Under the pieces are notes generated by a model. That model did not search any database. It worked only from the letters and a program-made list of their open reading frames with translations, and was not told the origin of the DNA. 14,128 nucleotides of DNA. Source: Holophagaceae bacterium (GTDB lineage: Bacteria > Acidobacteriota > Holophagae > Holophagales > Holophagaceae). Below are positions 6,729-13,059 of the stretch, one piece after another. Positions within the stretch are counted from its first letter, which is position 1. Every line of letters starts with the position of its first letter. The translations under genes and the position numbers were made by a program. The DNA lies in NCBI GenBank assembly GCA_025353305.1, contig JANXQX010000309.1:1-14128 (forward strand), written 5' to 3'.

Positions 6729-8525
6729 TTATTTCATACGGAAAATCGGGCCTCGCGCAGCGAAGGGAAGGCTGGCTCCCGCAGGTATTAGATAAGCGTG
6801 GTCTCGACGAATGTGAATGGAATCACATTGGCCGTCGGTGATCACCAGGATCGGTCCCTTCTCAGGGAAGTCAGAGGCATTCTCTATGAGATTGATACCC
6901 GGCTGGAGGATGGTGCCGCCCCGGCCGCGGACACGGACCCGCCCTGCGATGGATTCCGGTGTGACGTACCCTTCGTCGTAGGCCACCGCGTCACAGAAGA
7001 CGAGCCTGACGAGGGGGACTTCCCGGCTCATGCAATAGCTGGCGATGGCACCCAGGCCTTTGGCCAGCAGTACCCGATCCATGCTGCCACTGGTATCGAG
7101 GACTACACCAAAGGTCCGGTCCCGCATGGCCTCCTCGATGGGCACCATGCGGGGCCTGGGAATGTCAGGGGTGGAACTCTGGCGTCGGCTGGGGCGGGCG
7201 AAGGTTCGCCTCAACTCGATGGGCTGGAAATGATGGTCGAACCATTGGGCCAATTCCACATCCCAGGGAATGGGTGGCTGAAACAGGGATCGGATTTCTT
7301 CGATGAGGTTTGCCGGGATGTAGCCCCTACCCTGGGATTGATGGAGGCTCAGGCCATCACTCAGGGCTCTTCGATAAAAGGCGTCCAGATCCATGCCACC
7401 GCCGCGTTCCCACCATGAGGGGGTCCGCTCGATTACATCGACGGCATCCCCTCTAAATGTCTGAAGCCTTCGGAACCGGCGGAGATCCCGGACGACGAGG
7501 TCATAGAGGCTCTCGGCGGACATCCCTTTCAAGTCTGGGTCGTAGAGAGCCCCCTCTGGCATGTGTCCCACACCCATTTCCAGAAGCCAACCATTGATGA
7601 TGTAGTCACAGGCAACATTCCAGAGATAGGCGTCTCGCCCCTGACGTCTCTGGACGTGCCGAAGCCCTACATGGAGGAGTTCATGGGCGATGACAAAGCG
7701 GCATTCCATTTCACGAAGGGCCGCAGAAGGGTTGATGAAGATCTCACGGCTCTCAGGGCAGACAGCAGCCACTCGGATGTCCTCCTGATGACAGACCTGC
7801 TGGTCCTCCACCAGCTCGAATCCAGCCGCCATAGCCCCCATCAGGGGATAGGCACCGACGAACCAACGCTTGGCCCTTTCAGCGGAAGTCAAAACCCTTC
7901 GTTTGCCTCCGAGGACGCGTTTGGTCCCACCGACGGATTCGATGGCCTCCTCCACGCAGGCCTGCAATCCTAGGGCGAAAAGCTTGTGCCAATCAGGAGG
8001 CTTCCCATAGCGCCTGTAGGACCGCTCGCTACCTTCGAGAAGGATGAAATCAGGTCTCCCGGGACCAGCCATTCCGAGATGTTCAATGTCCTTTGGCACG
8101 CCCTGAGCCAACAGCCAATTGAGCAGTTTCTCCTCATCGGTGGTGGGAAGTTGCTCGGGCAGGGCATAACCGGGAGGCGGTTCCCCGATCTTCATTTCCC
8201 GGAGCCAGCGATCCACTGCAGCACAGCATGCGATATTCCACTCTCTAGGTTTGGCCTGGAGTTTGTGATGCCCGAGGGCCAAGTGCAAGGCGGCATGGGC
8301 AAGAACGTAGGTCCATTGCTTGGCCTCAAGACGTGCGGTTCGATGAACATGAAGGCACCCGTCATCATCAATGACAACCCAGCCGCGTTCAGGGGCGTGG
8401 GCGGCCCGTTCGGACCGGTCAACCCTGATTTCGCGATCAAATGGATTGAAAAGTGGGTGATCAATAAACGCACGGAACCCTTCCTGGAAAGCGACTTGAC
8501 CAGGGTCGGGTGGGCGTCGGCTCAA
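6729..8525 (-). CDS. VWA-domain protein with two DUF2201-type metallopeptidase-like domains, one degenerate
   Basis: This 598-residue protein has three parts. Residues 10-115 contain HAALHLALGHH...WNIACCAAVDRWL, a copy of the zinc-peptidase core in which the catalytic Glu of HExxH is Ala (H77-A-A-L-H81). Residues 210-320 contain the intact version, HELLHVGLRH (H281-E-L-L-H285), then WNVACDYIINGWL, as in DUF2201 N-terminal putative metallopeptidases. Residues 468-598 are a von Willebrand A domain with a complete MIDAS: DTSGS at 477-481, T538 in RGGT, D564 in ITDGQ. VWA-peptidase proteins of this kind are usually paired with MoxR ATPases, and the pair is thought to act as a metal-dependent chaperone or proteolytic assembly. 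I chose the TTG at 8525 because it overlaps the MoxR TGA (TTGA) and has AAGGA about 6 bases upstream. A TTG 57 bases earlier lies inside MoxR and is less likely. Confidence 0.85.
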   Translation of the reverse strand: MSRRPPDPGQVAFQEGFRAFIDHPLFNPFDREIRVDRSERAAHAPERGWVVIDDDGCLHVHRTARLEAKQWTYVLAHAALHLALGHHKLQAKPREWNIACCAAVDRWLREMKIGEPPPGYALPEQLPTTDEEKLLNWLLAQGVPKDIEHLGMAGPGRPDFILLEGSERSYRRYGKPPDWHKLFALGLQACVEEAIESVGGTKRVLGGKRRVLTSAERAKRWFVGAYPLMGAMAAGFELVEDQQVCHQEDIRVAAVCPESREIFINPSAALREMECRFVIAHELLHVGLRHVQRRQGRDAYLWNVACDYIINGWLLEMGVGHMPEGALYDPDLKGMSAESLYDLVVRDLRRFRRLQTFRGDAVDVIERTPSWWERGGGMDLDAFYRRALSDGLSLHQSQGRGYIPANLIEEIRSLFQPPIPWDVELAQWFDHHFQPIELRRTFARPSRRQSSTPDIPRPRMVPIEEAMRDRTFGVVLDTSGSMDRVLLAKGLGAIASYCMSREVPLVRLVFCDAVAYDEGYVTPESIAGRVRVRGRGGTILQPGINLIENASDFPEKGPILVITDGQCDSIHIRRDHAYLIPAGASLPFAARGPIFRMK

Positions 8526-9580
8526 GTTCGTTCCTTGGCCACCAGGCGTGGGAGATCCCTGGCGACCTCTACGAGAAACCAATCGGGGACGCTTTCGCCT
8601 TCATCTTGATTGACCACCATCTGCGCGATTTCCAAATTGAGGTGGGCGAGATCTTTCAAAAGGGTTTTGGCGCGAAGGCCGAGTTCCTTGGCAGTGCTTG
8701 AGATCCGCTCCTTTTCGGGAGGAAGCTCTTTAATTAGGCGGGCGCGGAAACTCTGAGCCACGAAGTAGAGAAGGTCCCTGTCCTCGGGCCGCTCCGGCCA
8801 TCGGGATTCGCCCTTGAGGATGGACTCAAGTTCGAACCTGCGCTTGACCTGCTTCCAGAAGGCCTTGAACTGCCCGGCATGGTGAGGGCTCAGGCAGCCG
8901 TTGGAGAGAACTTCCAGCGATGCCTCAGAAATGGTGTCTCCGAATTCCCAGAGGGCATCACTCAGCATGTGCCAACTTCGGGGCGTCGAGAACGCTTCCT
9001 CGTGTTTCGGAGGTTGGGCCCAGAGGTGATCGGGACGCACCTGGATGTACTCAACGACCCAGGGATGGATGCCCGCCTCCGAGGCCCACACCAGCCAATC
9101 TCGGTGGCTTACTCGAAGGTGAACGTGAACCATGCGATTGAGGAGGGCACTGGACATGGGTTTGACGATGGCACTGTCCTGGGAGCGGTTACCTGCGCCT
9201 ATGACGACGGATCCCTCCGGAAGGACATATTCCCCGATGCGGCGCTCGTGGATCAGGCTGTAGAAGGCCTTCTGCACCTCATGGCTGCAGGCATTCAACT
9301 CGTCCAGAAAAAGGCAGTAGGGCTCTTTACGGGCAATCTGGCTGGGCGGGCAGAATCTGCTGACGCCATCCTGAATCTGGGGAACGCCGATCAGATCTTC
9401 GGGCGCCAGCTGGCTCCCCAGCAGGGACATGCAGGAGAGTCCAAGGCCTTCAGCGAAGCGTTGGACCAGGGCGGATTTTCCGATGCCGGGCGCCCCCCAG
9501 ATGAAGACGGGGCGCTTGGGGGCCACGTGGAGGAGGAAGTCGAGAAGTTCGGATTGGGTGAGAGTGAAAGATGAATGCAC
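8522..9580 (-). CDS. MoxR-type AAA+ ATPase
   Basis: This is a 352-residue AAA+ ATPase. Its Walker A is GAPGIGKSA near residues 28-36, Walker B is LFLDELN, sensor 1 is VVIGAGNRSQD, and an arginine-finger-like LLNRM follows. Length and layout fit the MoxR clade, whose members work with VWA proteins to remodel or activate targets using ATP. Its VWA partner is the next gene and starts within this gene's stop codon. I chose GTG at 9580 because AAGGA lies 6 bases upstream and the protein then begins right at the MoxR core. A TTG at 9625, also with a purine-rich AAGAGG upstream, would add 15 residues and cannot be excluded. As first gene of the minus-strand operon it faces the regulator gene across the palindromic control region. 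It is probably regulated by that protein. Confidence 0.88.
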   Translation of the reverse strand: MHSSFTLTQSELLDFLLHVAPKRPVFIWGAPGIGKSALVQRFAEGLGLSCMSLLGSQLAPEDLIGVPQIQDGVSRFCPPSQIARKEPYCLFLDELNACSHEVQKAFYSLIHERRIGEYVLPEGSVVIGAGNRSQDSAIVKPMSSALLNRMVHVHLRVSHRDWLVWASEAGIHPWVVEYIQVRPDHLWAQPPKHEEAFSTPRSWHMLSDALWEFGDTISEASLEVLSNGCLSPHHAGQFKAFWKQVKRRFELESILKGESRWPERPEDRDLLYFVAQSFRARLIKELPPEKERISSTAKELGLRAKTLLKDLAHLNLEIAQMVVNQDEGESVPDWFLVEVARDLPRLVAKERT

Positions 9581-9635
9581 AAAGCGTCCTTGTTTCTTCC
9601 AGTGTGACGGATCGTGGCTTCCCAATACGGACCTC

Positions 9636-9664
9636 TTGACTTAGATGCACGATGCATTTATGCT
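9636..9664 (+). promoter_or_regulatory. Sigma-70-like promoter of the NrtR-like gene
   Basis: TTGACT (9636-9641) matches the -35 consensus at five of six positions. A 17-base spacer leads to TATGCT (9659-9664), a four-of-six -10. The predicted transcript start near 9671 leaves a leader of about 16 bases before the ATG, with AAGGGG as ribosome-binding site. The large palindrome covers most of the spacer, the -10 and the start point, so a bound protein would block transcription. Confidence 0.6.
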
Positions 9665-9672
9665 TTGTGCAT
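9645..9672. promoter_or_regulatory. 28-bp palindromic operator candidate between divergent operons
   Basis: The half-sites are ATGCACGATGCATT and TATGCTTTGTGCAT. Folded on its centre, 11 of 14 base pairs are symmetric, with outer arms ATGCAC/GTGCAT and inner GCAT/ATGC. It lies between the MoxR operon (minus) and the NrtR-like gene (plus) and overlaps the latter's promoter. The NrtR-like winged-helix protein encoded next to it is the natural candidate ligand, giving autoregulation and control of both operons. The sequence is not the NrtR site I remember from other bacteria, so the pairing is inferred from position. Confidence 0.6.
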
Positions 9673-9686
9673 AGAAGGGGTCTCCG

Positions 9687-10418
9687 ATGACCACCCGGAA
9701 GCAAACCACCACCCAACCGCCGCTTGTACCTGAGCGTTTCGTTGTGGCTGTGGATGTGGTGGCCCTGACCCTGGTGGAGGACCAGCTTCACACCCTCCTT
9801 ATCCGGCGGCTCGAAGCCCCCTTCAAGGGCGCCTGGATGTTGCCGGGCGGAGTGGTGCAAGGGAAGGAATCCCTTCTGAAAGCTGCCGAGCGCGTGCTCC
9901 GTGACAAGGCTGGCCTCTCCGGCGTCTATCTGGAGCAGCTCTTCACCTACAGCGATCCTGCCCGAGATCCGCGCGACCGGGCCATCAGCATTGCCCACAT
10001 GGCACTGGTGAATCAGGAGCGTTTCCAAGCTCTGAGACCCCTCGGGCAGGAGACGACCGTAGCCCGGATCCAGGTTCCCTGGGAGGGCGAGACCGGCGGC
10101 CCAGTCAGGGTGCAATCACGAACGGGCGACGAGCTTCCGCTAGCCTTCGATCACGCCCAGATGGTCGGCCTCGCCGTAAAACGAATCCGCGGGAAGCTCG
10201 ATTACACCCCTGTCGGGTACCAGCTCCTGCCGGAGGCATTCACCCTCTCGCAACTCCAGAGGGTGCATGAGGCCATCCTGGCACGCCTGCTCAATAAGGA
10301 TTCATTCCGACGCCGCATGCTCGCATCAGGCGAACTCGAACCTACCGGGGAGAGCCAGTCCGAAGTCGACCACCGTCCTGCGGCGCTCTACCGATTCACA
10401 GCGCGCTCCGCGGTGTAG
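9687..10418 (+). CDS. NrtR-like regulator: inactive NUDIX domain plus winged helix
   Basis: This 243-residue protein has a NUDIX domain at about residues 15-150 and a winged-helix domain at about 160-243 (FTLSQLQRVHEAIL..., ending PAALYRF), the layout of the NrtR family. NrtR proteins control NAD-biosynthesis genes and respond to ADP-ribose or related NAD products. The NUDIX box here is GGVVQGKE followed by RVLRDKAGL where REUXEEXGU is expected. The metal-binding glutamates are missing, so it should sense rather than hydrolyse, as is common in the family. The ATG has AAGGGG about 6 bases upstream. A good promoter and a 28-bp palindrome sit just before it, which suggests self-repression and control of the divergent MoxR operon. 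Family assignment is strong. The target genes are inferred from position; they are not standard NAD-synthesis genes, apart from the NAD kinase-like gene two genes downstream. Confidence 0.85.
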   Translation: MTTRKQTTTQPPLVPERFVVAVDVVALTLVEDQLHTLLIRRLEAPFKGAWMLPGGVVQGKESLLKAAERVLRDKAGLSGVYLEQLFTYSDPARDPRDRAISIAHMALVNQERFQALRPLGQETTVARIQVPWEGETGGPVRVQSRTGDELPLAFDHAQMVGLAVKRIRGKLDYTPVGYQLLPEAFTLSQLQRVHEAILARLLNKDSFRRRMLASGELEPTGESQSEVDHRPAALYRFTARSAV

Positions 10419-10439
10419 CGCCTATCCATTTTTTCACCC

Positions 10440-10522
10440 GATCCCGGGCCTTGGCCTGTAGGCCCTAGGCCTAGAAATGAACGGCCAGAAGTCCTGCCAT
10501 CACGGCAGGGTGGCCCGGGATC
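10440..10522 (+). promoter_or_regulatory. Structured 5' leader with an 11-bp closing stem and nested hairpins
   Basis: An exact 11-bp inverted repeat (GATCCCGGGCC at 10440-10450, GGCCCGGGATC at 10512-10522) encloses further perfect helices. These are TGGCC/GGCCA (10452-10456 with 10483-10487), inside it TAGGCC-CTA-GGCCTA (10459-10473), and CCTGCC-ATCAC-GGCAGG (10493-10509). Together they form a three-way-junction layout. The closing stem ends 6 bases before the AAGGAG of the SPFH gene. There is no T-run after it, so it is not a standard terminator. It could be a cis-acting RNA or a palindromic repeat element; no known riboswitch was recognised. Confidence 0.5.
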
Positions 10523-10540
10523 CATCTCAAGGAGACTCCC

Positions 10541-11629
10541 ATGGCGGAGGTCCGTAGTTATCCCTTTTTCCGTCACCTGCGAAGTGACGCCAGCTCCCAC
10601 GTGCTCCATACCCGGCGTGACGTGATGCTCCACAGCGGCAGGGGTCTGTCCTTCTTCTTCCAGCCCATGACTGACAGCCTTGCCGAGGTCCCCATGGAAG
10701 ACCGGGAGATCACCGTGATGTTCCATGGCCGTTCGTCGGACTTCCAGGACCTGAGTGCGCAGGTCGTGCTCACCTACCGGACACTCGACCCACAGAAGCT
10801 CGCGAACCGCGTCGACTTCGGCGTGGACCTGCGCACCGGCCAGTGGCTGAAGCAGCCCCTGGAGAAACTCACCTCCCTTCTGACACAGCTGGCTCAGCAG
10901 CACGCCTGGATCTCCATCGCTAATGCTCCCTTAAAAGAACTCCTGGCCACGGGCCAGGAACGCATCCGGGAGCAGGTGGAGGCGGGGCTCGAGAGTGATC
11001 TCGGCCTCAAGGAGATGGGTCTCAAGGTGGTCTCGGCTCGCGTTTCATCGGTGAAACCGAATCCTGATCTGGAGAAAGCGATCGAGGCTCCGGTGAGGGA
11101 ACACATCAAGCAGGAGGCCGATGAGGCTGCCTTCGAGCGGCGTGCCCTGGCGGTAGAGAAGGAGCTGGCCATCCAGGAAAATGAACTGCAGAACCGCATT
11201 GAACTGGCCAAGCGCGAGGAGCAGCTCATCCAGCAGCAAGGCCAGAACGCGCGGCGACAAGCCCACGAGGACGCCGAAGCGAAGCGCATTGCCGCTGAAG
11301 CCGAAGCTTCACGCCAGCGCTTGAATACGGATACCCAAGCCGCGGCTTTGAAGATCAACGCAGAGGCCGAGAGTACGAGCATTCGTCTCCGGGCCGAAGC
11401 TGAGGCCGAGAGCATCAAGCAGGTCGAAGGCGCGAAGGCTGAGCTCGAGCGGGCAATCCTGGAGACCTACAAAACCATGCCTCCGATGGTGCTCATGGGC
11501 CTCGCGGCCAAGGAACTCGGCAGCAAACTCCGGCGCATCGATCACCTGAACCTGAGCCCAGACATGCTGGGCCCCATGCTGACGAACTTGCTCCAAGCGA
11601 GTACGCAGCACCTGGAAGGAAGGCACTGA
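10541..11629 (+). CDS. Soluble SPFH/band-7 domain protein with long C-terminal coiled coil
   Basis: This 362-residue protein has an SPFH/band-7-like region at about residues 25-185 (RDVMLHSGRGLSFFF..., DREITVMF..., VVLTYRTLDP..., GLKEMGLKVVSARVSSVKPNPDLEKAIE). A long charged coiled coil follows at about 190-310, rich in E-A-E-A heptads (AEAEASRQRL, AEAESTSIRLRAEAEAESIK). A hydrophobic tail segment is seen near PPMVLMGLAAKEL. Unlike most stomatin/flotillin relatives it has no N-terminal membrane anchor, so it is probably a cytosolic or peripherally bound ring-forming scaffold. The ATG has AAGGAG 6 bases upstream. It sits between the NrtR-like regulator and the NAD kinase-like gene, one base before the latter, and is expected to be cotranscribed with both. 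The partner is unknown; an oligomeric platform for the neighbouring proteins is inference. Confidence 0.85.
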   Translation: MAEVRSYPFFRHLRSDASSHVLHTRRDVMLHSGRGLSFFFQPMTDSLAEVPMEDREITVMFHGRSSDFQDLSAQVVLTYRTLDPQKLANRVDFGVDLRTGQWLKQPLEKLTSLLTQLAQQHAWISIANAPLKELLATGQERIREQVEAGLESDLGLKEMGLKVVSARVSSVKPNPDLEKAIEAPVREHIKQEADEAAFERRALAVEKELAIQENELQNRIELAKREEQLIQQQGQNARRQAHEDAEAKRIAAEAEASRQRLNTDTQAAALKINAEAESTSIRLRAEAEAESIKQVEGAKAELERAILETYKTMPPMVLMGLAAKELGSKLRRIDHLNLSPDMLGPMLTNLLQASTQHLEGRH

Positions 11630-11630
11630 G

Positions 11631-12530
11631 ATGAACACCGCCAAGATTCCTCGCGTGGTCATCGTGACCCGGCCCACGGACTACCAGAACCTGCTGGCCC
11701 ATCACGGCACGCGAGGGGCGGCGCGGTTCTTTTTGGAAAGTCGCGGTCAGCGGATCGAGGAAGCGGAGTCCCGTGACAACCACTTCGACTCGGCCCTCAA
11801 GACTGTGCTCGCAGCAATCCCTGTCAAGTGGCGCCACAGCCGCATCGATCGTTCAGATCTCGCTCAGTTCGTCTTCGAACCCGAGGACTTGGTGGTGGCT
11901 CTGGGACAAGACGGCTTGGTGGCGAATGTCGCGAAATACTTGGAGGGTCAACTGGTCTTTGGCATCAATCCAGACCTGGAAGCCTTCGAGGGGGTCCTGG
12001 TGACCCATTGCCCAGCGGCGGCTGCTGATCTTTTGAATGACGCGGTCCAAGGCCGGGCGCGCATCGAGGTGCGCACCCTGGCTGAGGCCCGATTGGACGA
12101 CGGCCAAAGGCTGCTCGCACTTAACGAAGTCTTCATCGGCCATCGCACCCATCAGAGCGCGAAATACCGCATTCGCGTCGGTGAAAAAGAGGAACGCCAG
12201 TCCTCGTCGGGTCTGATCGTTGCCACCGGCACGGGTGCCACTGGTTGGGCCCGCTCCATCGCCACACAACGGAAGGAGAGCACGCCTTTGCCCAAACCAA
12301 TCGAGACTCGCCTCGCGTTTTTTGTCCGTGAAGCTTGGCCCAGCCGGGCGACTGGAACAAACCTATGCCAAGGCCTGGTGGATGAGGCCCATCCACTGGA
12401 GCTTGTGTCAGAGATGAACAACGACGGTGTCATCTTCGGGGATGGTATTGAAGACGACCGCCTGGAATTCGCCTGGGGCATGCGGGCGATGATCAAGCCA
12501 GCCGCTGAACACCTTCGATTGGTTCGATGA
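11631..12530 (+). CDS. Divergent NAD kinase-like protein
   Basis: This 299-residue protein has the size and motif order of ATP-NAD kinases. An LGQDG sits at residues 91-95 where the family has GGDG. LNE at 164-166 corresponds to the NE motif that binds NAD. SSSGLIVATGTGATGWA at 191-207 matches the conserved SDGLIVSTPTGSTAYS block. A late FGDGIED matches the DG segment. NAD kinases phosphorylate NAD to NADP using ATP or polyphosphate. The replaced first Gly and the altered TPTGST block (TGTGAT) mark a divergent branch that may have another substrate or bind NAD(P) without catalysis. It starts one base after the SPFH stop with GGAAGG as ribosome-binding site, so translation is coupled. A housekeeping NADK is likely encoded elsewhere in the genome. 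Superfamily call is firm; activity is uncertain. Confidence 0.8.
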   Translation: MNTAKIPRVVIVTRPTDYQNLLAHHGTRGAARFFLESRGQRIEEAESRDNHFDSALKTVLAAIPVKWRHSRIDRSDLAQFVFEPEDLVVALGQDGLVANVAKYLEGQLVFGINPDLEAFEGVLVTHCPAAAADLLNDAVQGRARIEVRTLAEARLDDGQRLLALNEVFIGHRTHQSAKYRIRVGEKEERQSSSGLIVATGTGATGWARSIATQRKESTPLPKPIETRLAFFVREAWPSRATGTNLCQGLVDEAHPLELVSEMNNDGVIFGDGIEDDRLEFAWGMRAMIKPAAEHLRLVR

Positions 12531-12629
12531 AGAATGGGCACGTGACCCAGAACACGGCAGGCGCTTCATGCGTCATGCTCTAGACTTCCAGCTCATGATT
12601 GGGCCGGTTAACCCTGAAGTTAGGACTCA

Positions 12630-12989
12630 ATGAAGACAATCACTTTATTCCGGCCCGTAGGGCCTCAAGAGCTCGTACTGATAGAGGCTTCCGATTGGCG
12701 GGAATTCCCTCCACGTCTTCCTGATCAACCAATCTTTTACCCTGTGCTCAACGAGGAGTATGCAACCCAGATTTCGCGTGATTGGAATGTTCGAGACTAT
12801 GGAGCTGGGTATGTGACCCGATTCCATGTGAACGCCGAATTTGCCAACAGGTACCCCGTTCAAATAGTCGGCGGGAGAATCCATGAAGAGCTTTGGGTTC
12901 CAGCGGAAGAGCTTGCTGAGTTCAACGCAAACATCGTGGGTCTCATTGAAGTCATTGCTGAGTTTAGAGCGGACGCGCTCCAGTCCTGA
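12630..12989 (+). CDS. Small 'ADP-ribosylation/crystallin J1'-type protein
   Basis: This 119-residue protein has the pattern RPVGPQELVLIEASDWREF, then FPPRLPDQPIFYPVLNEEYA, GYVTRFHV, and ELWVPAEELAEFN at the end. I recognise this as the short bacterial family that databases label 'ADP-ribosylation/crystallin J1'. The protein is far too short to be a full ADP-ribosylglycohydrolase, so the label should not be taken as function. The alternation of short strands with a final Glu-rich E-L-W-V-P-A-E-E-L resembles compact ADP-ribosyltransferase-like folds, which is inference. It lies 70 bases before a macrodomain gene on the same strand, which supports a link to ADP-ribose. The ATG has AGGA about 5 bases upstream. 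Base composition looks more AT-rich than the NAD kinase-like gene before it, by eye only. Confidence 0.65.
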   Translation: MKTITLFRPVGPQELVLIEASDWREFPPRLPDQPIFYPVLNEEYATQISRDWNVRDYGAGYVTRFHVNAEFANRYPVQIVGGRIHEELWVPAEELAEFNANIVGLIEVIAEFRADALQS

Positions 12990-13059
12990 CCACGCATCCA
13001 ATCCGGACCCAACCACAATCGGATCTGTCGTTAACTCCATCCAACAGGCCCCCCGTTAA

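Noticed and set aside
6798..7418. 206-codon plus-strand frame opposite the VWA domain
   Set aside because: Shadow of the VWA gene, which carries the complete MIDAS motif; no supporting signal on the plus strand.
7986..8609. 207-codon plus-strand frame opposite the start of the VWA/peptidase gene
   Set aside because: Shadow frame; the minus strand encodes recognisable metallopeptidase-like motifs here.
8879..9574. 231-codon plus-strand frame opposite the MoxR gene
   Set aside because: Antisense to a clear AAA+ ATPase with Walker motifs; the product has no recognisable features.
4439..9580. A MoxR-VWA ternary conflict system with a VMAP-type third component
   Set aside because: MoxR and VWA are present, but I see no VMAP-like protein, trypsin/caspase effector domain or TPR protein in the operon; the third gene is a methyltransferase. 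The secreted caspase-fold protein nearby has a signal peptide and a separate operon.
10440..10522. Inverted repeat read as an intrinsic terminator of the NrtR-like gene
   Set aside because: No T-run follows the 3' arm and the next gene's Shine-Dalgarno begins 6 bases later, so a leader or repeat element is more likely.
10894..11418. Long antisense reading frame (174 codons) opposite the SPFH gene
   Set aside because: It is Ala/Ser/Arg-rich noise produced by the repetitive coiled-coil codons of the sense gene, with no domain and no ribosome-binding site.
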